A DNA stretch of 64,000 nucleotides, taken from positions 22,784,929 to 22,848,928 of the forward strand of contig NC_052516.1 in the NCBI RefSeq assembly GCF_014356525.2, read 5' to 3'. Source of the stretch: Nilaparvata lugens. Taxonomy: Eukaryota; Arthropoda; Insecta; Hemiptera; Delphacidae. A program made the translations under genes and the position numbers. Shown in pieces: positions 52,245-62,000 of the stretch. Below the pieces are notes generated by a model. The model saw nothing but the letters and a program-made list of their open reading frames with translations, had not been told where the DNA came from and ran no database searches. Each line of letters opens with the position of its first letter. The stretch's first letter is position 1.

Positions 52245-52790
52245 TAAACTGCACTGTACAATGGGAAATGGAAAAGAAAAAACTATGGATGAATAAATAA
52301 ATAAGAATAATTTTAATATTGTAAACAAAAAAGTGCTTTAGAAGCAGTTGAAAATGATTAAGAGAGTGTATATTACAGTTTGTAGTATAATAAATGTTTT
52401 TTTTGGAGGATAGGTTATGTTTTTGTATTCTATGACTGTGTGTGATCAGCTAGTCAGCTGTTCACAGCCACCTAAATGCAAGAGACAATAATGTTTGCAA
52501 AGTTGATCACCGATTTAGTAGAATATAGAGTGACTAATGTTGTGATTCAAGTGGTAGAAATTAGAACTTTAATATCAAATCCCAGATAGAAACTATAATA
52601 GACTTTCAATTTAGTTTATTGAACACTTTACAAAAATTTTAATTTGTAGTATTTATAGAATGTATACGGTAACTATTTTGATGTAGTATGAAATTTGAAT
52701 ACTCCTCAATTAGCTCTAAGCTAGAGGAGAAAAAAAACACTGTATGTATATGATACTATGTAACTTTAAATGAAATAAATTGAAAATTGA
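52245..52790. other. AT-rich spacer, no gene seen
   Basis: No recognised feature. Confidence 0.3.
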
Positions 52791-52792
52791 AA

Positions 52793-52927
<135 letters not shown>

Positions 52928-53169
52928 GATTTTCTGTTTAAAATGTAAATGGACCTACAACCATCATTGGTAAATCAAGAATGTTTATGCAAAATTTCAA
53001 GTTTATCAGTACTGTAGGTCATAGTAATGATGCATCAAATTTGGTATCACGTACATGTTCAAAACACAATTCCTTCTTTCTAGACTAGCAGGAAACCCGT
53101 GCTCCATGTCCATGGTCCGTTTTTGAAGATTGAATTCTCGATTAGAAACTTTGAAGATCTAGGCCGTCA

Positions 53170-53520
53170 AACCTACTTAAAGCTGACAAATCCTTGCAAA
53201 ATGTAGAACAGATACTCAAATGCAGATATACTGAAATTCACCTCATATTGTCAGTATTCCTAACAAACATCCCCAATGCTTCCCACTTAACAAATGCTGA
53301 CATTTTAAAGTGAATTTCACCATATCCAGAGTGTTATTTTTGCAGGGGATTCACTTCAAACTGACAGAATCCGTTATTAACAACATCAATGTTTCTCATT
53401 CAAACAATGCTGTCATGTTGAGATTTTACTCTGTACTGTCATAATTCCTGATAGAATAGAGTCAATGCTTCATATTCAACTGTTGCTGACAGATTGTAGT
53501 GAATTTGGGTCGTTGTTTGT
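53170..53520 (-). repeat. palindromic satellite, inverted array
   Basis: About four monomers with CTGTCAT or GCTGACA, AATGCTTC and GTGAATTTCAC words at ~80-bp spacing, in the orientation opposite to 8880-9400. More diverged. Confidence 0.55.
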
Positions 53521-53842
53521 TCCATTGTTAGAGACGCAGTGACCGCATCTTCAATACTGAACATCGTCTTCTGTCTTTATTGCAATAGCTTTGTATTGTA
53601 ACTCTACAATGTCTTACTCAATGCTAACATTATACAGTATTTTTATTTCGTATCATCATCCTGCCGTTTTGTATACACGATCTGTGTGTAGTTTACGGGA
53701 AAGGAAGTGGGAGAGCGGAGCAGAAGAAGAGGATGAAGAAAAGTTGAAAGAGAAGAAGAATAGGGAGATGTAAAATTTAGAAGTGGAAGAATGGGATAGT
53801 GAGTTCAAGGCGAACATAGGGAGCTGATATGAGACTAAAAAC

Positions 53843-54087
53843 CAAAGACCTTAAAGAGATATAGACCCACAATGCATATGCCTTCCCCAATGATAGCTCT
53901 TACTTGAAAATGAAGGCCGCCATTGGGGTATTTTAGCATGAGATATTATATCTATACATTTGTAATATTATAGATTACAAAGGCATTGGTATGTAATAAT
54001 CTTATAGGTTGTCCCCTCAATGGCCGATTTCAATTCCAAGTACGACACTAGCGCTGCATGTGAGTCTATGCATCTTTAAGGTCTTTG
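53843..54087. mobile_element. hAT-type MITE, 245 bp, with perfect 8-bp target duplication
   Basis: Tips CAAAGACCTTAAAGA and TCTTTAAGGTCTTTG are perfect 15-bp inverted repeats, and pairing continues (TAGACCCACAATGCATATGC against GCTGCATGTGAGTCTATGCA). CTAAAAAC lies on both sides (53835-53842 and 54088-54095). An 8-bp target duplication with a CA...TG tip is the known signature of the hAT superfamily. No ORF, so it is non-autonomous. The intact duplication suggests a fairly recent insertion. Confidence 0.85.
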
Positions 54088-54099
54088 CTAAAAACTATC

Positions 54100-54330
54100 A
54101 AAGAAGAGGAAGAAGAAGAAGGAGGAGGAGACAAAGCCGAAGAAGAGCAAGAAAAAACTATAAAAGAAGATGAAGAAGAAACGATTTTAGTAATAAAATT
54201 TGTTAAAAAATAAGAGAAAGAGGATTAGGGAGATGAAAGCAAACGTATAGCAGATAAAAGAAGAATGAAGATTTTTAAAGATGGAAAGAATGGAGAGGAA
54301 TGTACATCACCCGAATTAAGAACAGAGGGA
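54100..54330. repeat. purine-rich low-complexity tract
   Basis: GAAGAAGGAGGAGGAGACAA-like runs. Confidence 0.6.
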
Positions 54331-54424
54331 GAAGATAATAATATTGAGAATTTTTATCAAAATTTAAAATTTCTAGATTAGCCATTAGCTTTGAAATGTA
54401 AATTGGACTGTTTGAAGTGGAAAG

Positions 54425-54556
54425 TGAAATCTAACCTCATTCTTTTTTGAAACTTTTATTTGTAAAAAATTGGGAGAAGACAGTTTTGGGCTATGCCTGT
54501 TGTATTCTCCCAATCATATTTTAATTATGATTTGTAATTGTTAATGGAATAAATAA
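54425..54556 (+). mobile_element. LINE 3' tail type 1
   Basis: GGGAGAAGACAGTTTTGGGC, TATGCCTGTTGTATTCTCCC and ATGATTTGTAATTGTTAATG, ending AATAAATAAATAAATT. Confidence 0.65.
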
Positions 54557-54819
54557 ATAAATTCAATAGAAGAAAGATGGAAGAGGAATGGAAAAGTGGG
54601 AATTTGATTGAGTACTTTATGTAGATTGCTATATACATTAATGCGTTTAATTATCTGAATTAAACAAGAGTATGGCCAAGAAAAAGAAGAAGAAGAAGAC
54701 CTGATAACAGCGCTCACACTCACATTCCGGGACGACACGTCACGGTACGATATAGGACAGAAAGCTTTATGTTTATTTAGGATTTTTTCTAGACATTTTT
54801 AATTGATAAATTATTGATT

Positions 54820-54990
54820 AAGCCAGTGTATACTGGCTTATACACTTATATACAATAGCTTACAATACAGCAAAATTATGGATGAATTAACATAATATAG
54901 ACTAAGAAAATAATTATTGAACTGTATATGATATGAAAAAGCAATTTGTAATAATATAATAACTATAGATAATTATATTGTTATGCATCT
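54820..54990 (-). mobile_element. LINE tail type 2, minus, lacking the AATC end
   Basis: The reverse complement of 23640-23815: CTTATACACTTATATACAAT, AGCTTACAATACAGCAAAAT and AAAATAATTATTGAACTGTA. CCAGTGTATACTGG at its edge forms a short palindrome. Confidence 0.65.
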
Positions 54991-55624
54991 ACATAAATTG
55001 GCGGAGCTTTGGACATATCAATGTCCATTCTTCGGAAAGAATATTGAAAATATCCTCCCCACTAACTCTCTACCAAAAAATGGGTATGGAATGGGAGAAG
55101 GAAGAAGAAAAATGGGAGAGTAAGAGCGAGAAGCATAAGAAGAGAAATAAAAATGATCCAGAAGTAGAGAAAATCGTTGAAATGAGAAGTAAAAATAAAT
55201 CAAAAGGACTTTTTTGAAGCTATAAAATAAAATATTATACTTTTAATTATTTCTGTAATTATTTTCATTAAACAAATATTTCTTATAACTCTCTGTTTTC
55301 TGCATGATCCCAATATTTGACAAATTTTTGAAAACACATCTTAAAAAATAATGTATCTTCTACAGCCAAACTCTGTATTAGAATGATTATTGTTCGATAC
55401 ATTTTCTCTCTTCATTTTTTCTGTAAAAATATTATTTGTTGTTCTCATAATATTCAGTGTATCACGGCATCACAATCCCCATAATTATAATGTATGTCAA
55501 TGCAACATGTCAGACCAATTTTTGAGCAGATTATTTTTTTCTGATCGTCAGTTTCATTGCCTTCTGAGACACGAATTGGATGAAACACAAAACGCAAGGT
55601 GAAGAATTTGCTCTTCACTATTTG
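54991..55624. other. spacer, no supported gene
   Basis: A 79-codon plus frame and a 61-codon minus frame overlap a purine-rich stretch at 55085-55200 and have no motif. Confidence 0.3.
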
Positions 55625-56041
55625 CTATGATGATGTGAAAGGGCAGGTCTTATTTTCGTGTGGAGCAAAATAATTATTTTCATTTGGAGAATTGAACTCA
55701 AGACCATCAGGATCAATTAAGGCGTTTCCGTTGTTTGGTGCACCTTTGGAGAAAAAGATAATCGGATAGCGACCTTGCGTCTGTTGTCCTTTGAATAGAG
55801 GATTCACTGGTCTCTCACTCACTCTCTCTCTCTCACACACACTCTCACTCTTTCTCTCTCTTTTAACAGTTGTCTTTGAGTGTTGGTTGAAGAGTTTAGA
55901 GAATAAGAACAAAAAAGAAAGAAGAAGGACAACAACATGAAGAATAACAGGGAAGGTAAGAAGAGGAGAGAGTGAATGAGGAAGGAGTAAGAGATGAATA
56001 ATATTGTAGGAGGAAGATACTAATAATTTTGTGATCAGCAA
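55625..56041 (-). CDS. unassigned 138-codon ORF, doubtful
   Basis: The frame starts MLITKLLVSSSYNIIHLLLL, has a hydrophobic run at residues 40-55 that could be a membrane anchor, a Lys/Arg/Glu/Ser-rich middle produced by a (CT)n tract on the plus strand (55813-55864), and a C-terminal third of more balanced composition (SKGAPNNGNALIDPDGLEFN). No family is recognised. The microsatellite origin of the middle, and the lack of splice or neighbour evidence, argue against a real gene. Confidence 0.12.
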   Translation of the reverse strand: MLITKLLVSSSYNIIHLLLLPHSLSPLLTFPVILHVVVLLLSFLFLFSKLFNQHSKTTVKRERKSESVCERERVSERPVNPLFKGQQTQGRYPIIFFSKGAPNNGNALIDPDGLEFNSPNENNYFAPHENKTCPFTSS

Positions 56042-56109
56042 TTAAGGAGGTGCACCAAGGATGCAGTGAAAGTGCATTGTAGGATTGAAGCTAATTGCAT
56101 TATTTGTGA

Positions 56110-56160
56110 AGAAGAAGAAGAAGAAGAAGAAGAAGAAGAAAGAAGAAAAAGAAGTCGAAG
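56110..56160. repeat. (GAA)n microsatellite
   Basis: About 14 GAA units, followed by AAGTCGAAG and (TAG)n at 56176-56190. Confidence 0.9.
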
Positions 56161-56194
56161 TTGGATGAAGAAGAAGTAGTAGTAGTAGTATAAC

Positions 56195-57770
56195 TTCTTC
56201 TGCGATTTTACTGTTATTCAAGAGTCTCTAAAACGAGTAAGATACATGATAGAAACTTGCGATTGGTTTCAAATGAAAGACAATTGCATGCTCTATAAGC
56301 TACGTTGCCTTAAACCCATCTTGCATGACTGTTTATTGTCGAAAAACTGTCGAGAGTGAGAAAATGAGGAAAATATCGAAAATTTCTTGATTTTTTAATC
56401 AAAAGTATCTTACCTCACGATTATATCTTCTCAAAATTTATTTCTTCACATGAAAGAGGAGATTCTGGTCTTTAAATCAAGACCAAGTACCATTTTTTAT
56501 CATTTCGGGTTACCGAGATACACAGTTTTGAATATAGAAATTGGCCATCTTTCTGTGTATTTAAATAGGGGCTAAAATACACTAAAAGTGGATTTTCCCA
56601 TTTTTCCATCAAATTTCAATTACGATACATGATTTTGAACCGGCTTGACGAGTTGAGAAGAATGAGCTGTAGTACGAGGAGATCTGATCATTCGGTCAAA
56701 AGTTATAAGTGTTTAAAGTTTTGATCCTTGACGTATCCTTATGATGTACCCCTCACTAGGAAATACTGAAATTAAATGTTTCTAACGGGTGATTCTCATA
56801 GAAAATAACCCGCGTGAGATGATTCCAGCCGAAATATGTATTTTTTGTTGAGAAGGCCTTGAAAAGGTATTATCATGAAAAATTTGTTTTTTTGCTGTAG
56901 GACATGATTTTCTATTTTTGGGTATATCCCCCCTCCCCCTACTACTAAATTCGAAAATTCCTGAGGGATCCTGTTCATGATGAATTGTTCTTTCACGTGA
57001 TTTGTGGTTTTTCATCTATATAAGAAAAATATCAATATAGGGTAGAAGTGATAGGTTTGCATAATTTTGAAAACCCTTTAAAAAATACCCCTTTTTTGAA
57101 AATCCGTAGTTCCGGAACCATAAATGGTAAAATCCTGCGCGACCACTCAATTCATTGGAAATCTTATTCTCTTTAATTTTGTCAAGAATGATTTTTCTTG
57201 AGAAACTCAAGGTCCACGAGATAAAATGGGAAAATTTAAAAAGGTCCGAAATGTTGGGGGTTTTTGGGGGTTTTGGGGTGAAGCCGCTCTCTGGCGTGTC
57301 AGCAAGTTTCAGATTCGAATTCAGCGCCTAAAAATACATAATTATAGAACCGTTGAGAAAAATTCTTTCGGGGCTGTTTCCTGGAAAACGACCATTTGAC
57401 TGGACTATAAGCAAATTCTTTCCTTTATTATTAAAATTATAGTACTTTTTTGAAATCTTATTTTCTCTGTAAGAGCACGTCATAGTTTGTCAAAAATCAT
57501 CTCACCAATTTGATTGCAATAAGCCTGTCAAATTGAATGACACTAACTAATTGAACAAAGCATTTAAGATCTCGTATTCCGGCTTTCATATGATATCAAG
57601 AAGATAATCTCTCACATCCATGAATTATGATTGACATGCGTTGAATATAACAAGATTCGTATAATTAATTATTTCCTCATGATTGCATGTATAGTGTTAG
57701 TGTATGAACTAAGGTCACTTGGGTCAGATTGAAGTTTTATTTTTAGAAAATCTGGTGGCTTAATCCTACA
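56195..57770. other. 1.5 kb of probable dispersed repeat, no gene
   Basis: Phrases such as GGTTACCGAGATACACAGTT and TTTTTGGGGGTTTTGGGGTG, and several short overlapping frames (60-77 codons) on the minus strand at 56782-57210, look like old transposon sequence. No second copy lies in this window and no motif was recognised. Confidence 0.3.
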
Positions 57771-57777
57771 ACTTCAA

Positions 57778-57875
57778 GTATCTTCTTCTTCTTTCGTCGT
57801 CATCTCCTTCTTCTTCTTCTTCTTCTTCTTCTTCTTCTCCTTCTTCTCCTTTTTCTTCTACTTCTTTCGTCGTCA

Positions 57876-57922
<47 letters not shown>

Positions 57923-58480
57923 TTCTTCTTCTTCTTCTTCTTCTTCATCTTTCTTCTTCTTCTTCTTCTTCTTCTTCTTCTTCTTCTTCTTCTTCTTCTT
58001 CTTCTTCTTCTTCTTCTTCTTCTCCTAATTCTTCTTCTTCTTCTTCTTCTTCTTCTTCTTGTTCTTCTTCTTTCTTCTTCTTTCTTCTTCTTCTCTTCTT
58101 CTTCTCTTCTTCTTCTTCTCTTCTTCTTCTCTTCTTCTTCTTCTTCTTCTCTTCTTCTTCTTCTTCTTCTTCTTCTTCTTTCTTCTTCTTCTCTTCTTTC
58201 TTCTTCTCTTCTTCTCTTCTTCTTCTTCTCTTCTTCTTCTTCTTCTTCTTCTCTTCTTCTTCTTCTTCTTCTTCTTCTTCTCTTCTTCTTCTTCTTCTTC
58301 TCTTCTTCTTCTTCTTCTTCTTCTTCTTCTCCTCCCCCTCCTCCTCCTCATCTTCCTCCTTCTTCTCCTTTTCCTACTCCTTCTCCTCCTCCTCCTCCTC
58401 CACCTCATCCTCCTTCTTCCTCTTCTTCTACTCCTCCTCCTACTTCATCTACTTCATCTCCAGTCTTCTCCATCTTCTTC
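57778..58480. repeat. giant (TTC)n/(TCC)n microsatellite, ~700 bp
   Basis: Nearly pure TTC from 57902 to 58325 with occasional single-base slips that change phase (TTCTTTC, CTTCTCTTC), then TCC-rich sequence. Frames of 127-171 codons over it encode Phe/Leu/Ser or Arg/Lys/Glu strings and are artefacts. Purine strand: minus. Confidence 0.97.
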
Positions 58481-58855
58481 TTTTATTCATCACCATTATG
58501 TTCTTTTCCAATTTCACCCACCCAACCATTATTTCTCATCTTCAGATTACCAACAGCTACTCCCATCTCTATGATAACATGAGAGAAAAGTGAAAGCTTA
58601 ACCTGTCAAAGTTGTATTGTGCGGTGGTATTTGAACTTTGTTTTTAAGCAGCACTTCGTTTGTCTTGTGAAGCAGCCGACTCACCTACTAACTTAATGAT
58701 TGTTCTTTGAATCCGGTTCTGATGGGACTTCCCCAAAGTCCCGACTTGTAATAACTTAGAGATACTTCCTATTAATAAAGTTGGTAGCCTTATACACCCA
58801 CTACTTAATAATGTCTATCGTGAAGAGAGCTTTCTTTCTAATTTTTATTTTTCTT
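58481..58855. other. spacer, no gene seen
   Basis: No recognised feature. Confidence 0.3.
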
Positions 58856-59000
58856 TTTTTCTTTTTCTTCTTCTTCTTCTTCTTCTTCTCCTCCTTCCTC
58901 TTCTTCTTCTTCTTCATCTTCTTCTTCTTCTTCTTCTTTTACTTTTCTTCTTCTTTTCCTTCTCGTCTCATTTCTCTCCTCTCCTCCACCCAAAAATATA
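58856..59000. repeat. (TTC)n-rich tract
   Basis: TTC and TCC runs with TTTT interruptions; it explains a 154-codon Phe-rich plus frame. Confidence 0.9.
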
Positions 59001-59556
59001 CCCAAAAAATATACTCTTCTCCTATTTCTTCTCTTCGTCTTCTCTCCTTCTTATTTCTTCTCCATCGTAATCAGTTTTCTTCACCACTTCATTGTAATTG
59101 TTTTTCAAACGTTTTATTCTTCATACTCAATCTTATCTTCATAATATTGCAAAGTAATTTTTCGAATCAAAATTTTTCCTCAGATTTTATCATATTTCAT
59201 CCAGTTTTCTTTATATTTCATCTTATCTTCATGATAGTATTGTAAGCGATTCTTCACTTTCATAATGTTTGTAATCTGTGAAACTAATTTTTCAATAGTT
59301 GAATTGTAGAATCTAGAGTGTGAAGAATCATTTGTTTATTATTATTAAATATTTGTTCAATAAATAATGTTAGAGAATCTCATAGAATTTTCAATGACAT
59401 TGTTGAAAATTTAATTAAACCAGGATCAAGAGCAGCAAGTTGATGATAATCTATACTATAATAAAGTGTTAAAACTCAATTTGCATCATCCTTGATTTTT
59501 GAACTTAGCGCGTTGCCAGTATAGCCAACGTTTGGCAGATTTAGTCTGCATTGTTT
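59001..59556. other. spacer; possible Helitron-like 5' tip at 59450
   Basis: TCTATACTATAATAAAGTGT preceded by A at 59449-59470 resembles the 5' tips of the Helitrons here (TCTATAxTATATAAA), but no CACTCACTGACT repeats or 3' end were found. Confidence 0.25.
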
Positions 59557-59859
59557 TCAATATTTGTATCTTTGTAATAATTTCAATTTGTTGTCTAGTA
59601 TTATTTGATTAATTTCAAATTTGTCCTTTTTCACTTGCTTTTGAATAATATTGTGTTTTGTATCTTTATTCTTGCATTTCTCACTTGCGGAAATCGTTGT
59701 AGGTAGGTTTTGCTCCACTCGGCTTGCCGTGGCGCTGGTGTGCTGCTTCTTTGTTTCAACTCGATTCCAAAATGTAAAAATTGGCCAACTCTTGTTTTCA
59801 ATTTTCGAATTTGAATTTATTCCAGCTGAATATTCAATACTTTCATGTTTCATTGGCAT
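59557..59859 (-). CDS. unassigned 100-codon ORF
   Basis: The frame has balanced, Lys/Asn/Glu-rich composition (ISASEKCKNKDTKHNIIQKQ, DKFEINQIILDNKLKLLQRY), unlike microsatellite frames. It lies on the same strand as, and 0.87 kb beyond, the LTR at 60725-61330, so it is outside the retroelement. It is not recognised as Gag or any other family. It may be an exon fragment or chance. Confidence 0.15.
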   Translation of the reverse strand: MPMKHESIEYSAGINSNSKIENKSWPIFTFWNRVETKKQHTSATASRVEQNLPTTISASEKCKNKDTKHNIIQKQVKKDKFEINQIILDNKLKLLQRYKY

Positions 59860-60724
59860 ATTTGCGATAAATATTGGCCTAATTCAATCAAACAACTTGT
59901 ATGTCTTCACGGATTGTGTTTGAATCTCAAACTTCTGGTAGGTGTAACCTCACTTTCCATTTGAACACGCTTTTCTGAACTCAAGTTTTAGAATTTAGTT
60001 TAAAGCTCTTTCCAATTTTACATTGTTCATCTATTTCAATCCTTTTTAAAAAAAATGTCAATTTAGCATTTTGATTCCATTGAATTCTCAGTGATCTACT
60101 TGTCAAGTTGCTATTCCGGTTTTGTCTTTGTTCGGACATTACGTTTCAAGAGCATTCAATTATTTGCATTTCTGCAAAAATCCAAGATCATCAAGATTGC
60201 TTGATGTTTCTACAAATCTTTATTCCATATTCTTGTTTTCAAACTCTTTGTACTCTGAACTCTGTGTAGTTCAGAGCGCTGTTGCTACAGTCAACATATT
60301 CTCTTACCGTAGGGTATTTTCTTTTCCTCTGTCCACAGTTTGGATTTTGGGAAACTCAATCAATCTCTCTACATCTCTCGAATCAATCTGCTACCGAATC
60401 TGTTCTACAATTCTACCTACGATCGAATCTACCGATAAAGGTCTGCAGTCTATATTGACAGTCGAAATTGCATCTACTTTGGGGTTCCATATTAAACCCT
60501 CCCACTCACTTGGTCGACTGTGCAATTTAGCATTCCACTTTGGGGTTACGTATACCCTCCCACTCTCTGGCCGGTATGGTGATGATGATTTCCATTGCCG
60601 GAGCATTTCTTACAAATGCCTACAATCTTCGACAGCTTTCGACATCCTCAAGATACTCAGGTTGAGTAATTGTATATTCATCATAAATTTGTAATATCAT
60701 CCATTCTTATTCATTCATCTATCT
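59860..60724. other. flank beyond the LTR, no supported gene
   Basis: A 190-codon plus frame (60122-60694) is open, but it has no recognisable domain and its high Ser/Leu/Ile content fits noise. A ~65-bp imperfect direct repeat with CTTTGGGGTT and ACCCTCCCACTC words lies at 60475-60585. Confidence 0.3.
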
Positions 60725-61330
60725 TGTAATGGGGTATTTAAATTTGGAATATATTGGGGTTATATTATGTATGGTATTATGATGGTATTATAAGGTTGTG
60801 AGAACAACCCTAGACATTATGGTAACAATTTATAATAGGGGAATCGCTTGGCTTGCGAGAGGTTAAATTGATCTAACTCTATAACTCATGAGAAAGGAAC
60901 TATATTTTAAAATAATAAACAAGACAGTTATATTTTGGAGAACTAAGTAATCGATTTAATCAAATTGTAACTCAAAATGAAACTGGAAACTTAAATAAAA
61001 ATAATATTGAGAAAACTTTTTAAACAAACAATAGAATAATTACAGGATTTGCCTTCAATAAAAAAGATGAATAATATATAATAATAAAATTGATAATATT
61101 AGCTCACTGAACTCACTGAACCAGGAAAATGGTGTCTCGGAAAAGAAAGGTAGAGCCGGGCCCGATTATCTGCAGTAGATAGCTCCAGGTCCCGTCCTCG
61201 TAACCGACTGACTGAGCCTCTCATTTTTTTTCATAATTTTACTTGTCATGAATTTTCACCGTCGTCAGCAATTTATCTATTCACTGTGAAAATTCATGAC
61301 AAATAATAAAAATTATGTAGTTCTATTACA
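60725..61330 (-). mobile_element. 3' LTR of an endogenous retroelement, 606 bp
   Basis: On the minus strand the segment starts TGTAATAGAACTACATAA at 61330 and ends CCCCATTACA at 60725, giving TGTAAT...ATTACA inverted tips, the usual LTR form. It is immediately preceded (61331-61350) by a purine-rich tract and lies downstream of the envelope gene on the same strand, as a 3' LTR should. Near its start is a long hairpin (61228-61318). The 5' LTR lies outside the window, so identity between LTRs and the target duplication cannot be checked. Confidence 0.65.
61228..61318. repeat. hairpin inside the LTR (~28-bp stem)
   Basis: CTTGTCATGAATTTTCAC is mirrored by GTGAAAATTCATGACAAA about 35 bp later, with CATAATTTT/AAAATTATG extending the stem. 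On the RNA of the minus strand it would form a stable stem-loop in the U3 start. Role unknown. Confidence 0.75.
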
Positions 61331-61350
61331 TCCCCGGGTCCCCCTAAACT
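61331..61350 (-). promoter_or_regulatory. polypurine tract next to the 3' LTR
   Basis: Minus strand AGTTTAGGGGGACCCGGGGA abuts the LTR start. A purine-rich tract directly 5' of the 3' LTR is the known primer for plus-strand synthesis in LTR retroelements. Two C-containing positions make it imperfect, so the role is inferred from position. Confidence 0.5.
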
Positions 61351-62000
61351 TCGACCCGAAGTTATCGAAAAAACGGCATCTCTCTAAGTTAATTTTTACA
61401 CATTTCAATAATATTTCAAAAATTAAAGTCAAAATTACCGCAAGCTAAAATTATTATTATTATTCACATATTATTCTAATTGGATATTTATATGTAACAT
61501 AACTTTCAATGAATACCTTAAATCTATGTGAGTGCCAATTCATAAGCTAAATGCAAGTGATATAAATTACATTATAGTGAACTAATTCATAAAAAATCAA
61601 ACTTAGCCTAACACATCAATCAACTTCAAATCAACAATTCAATACATTCATATCTGAATAAGAATTGAATGGAAAAAATTTCAATTATATTGATGAATAA
61701 AATTAAACCTACAAAATCTACGAAAGTAATAAAATTGAATCATAATGCAAAAATTAAACATCAAGTCCGAATAGTATTCGAGTAAGCAAAATAATATTGT
61801 GGACCTTGAAAATAAGAATAATAATAATAATTGAAATAGTTTATCTTCTAATCTGGGAAAATATTTGAATCGATAGCATAAAAGAGTAAATGGATACAAT
61901 AATAGTGAATAAGTAATTATTATTTGCATAGTTTCCTATATCCTAACCCATTATTTTAATGATTTCATTACATACTACTTTACTAAAACACAATATATTC
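61351..62000 (-). other. 3' untranslated region between env and the LTR
   Basis: About 650 bp of AT-rich sequence on the minus strand with no frame of note, apart from an 82-codon stretch at 61681-61929 that is Phe/Tyr/Leu-rich and has no motif. A long spacer here is compatible with an element that has decayed or gained insertions. Confidence 0.5.

Noticed and set aside
58059..58574. 171-codon plus frame and 127-codon minus frame over the TTC tract
   Set aside because: They are direct translations of a triplet microsatellite; phase shifts simply switch between Phe, Leu and Ser runs.
60122..60694. 190-codon plus frame beside the LTR
   Set aside because: No domain, high Ser/Leu/Ile content, and an internal DNA repeat at 60475-60585. 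It is probably a chance opening in AT-rich DNA.
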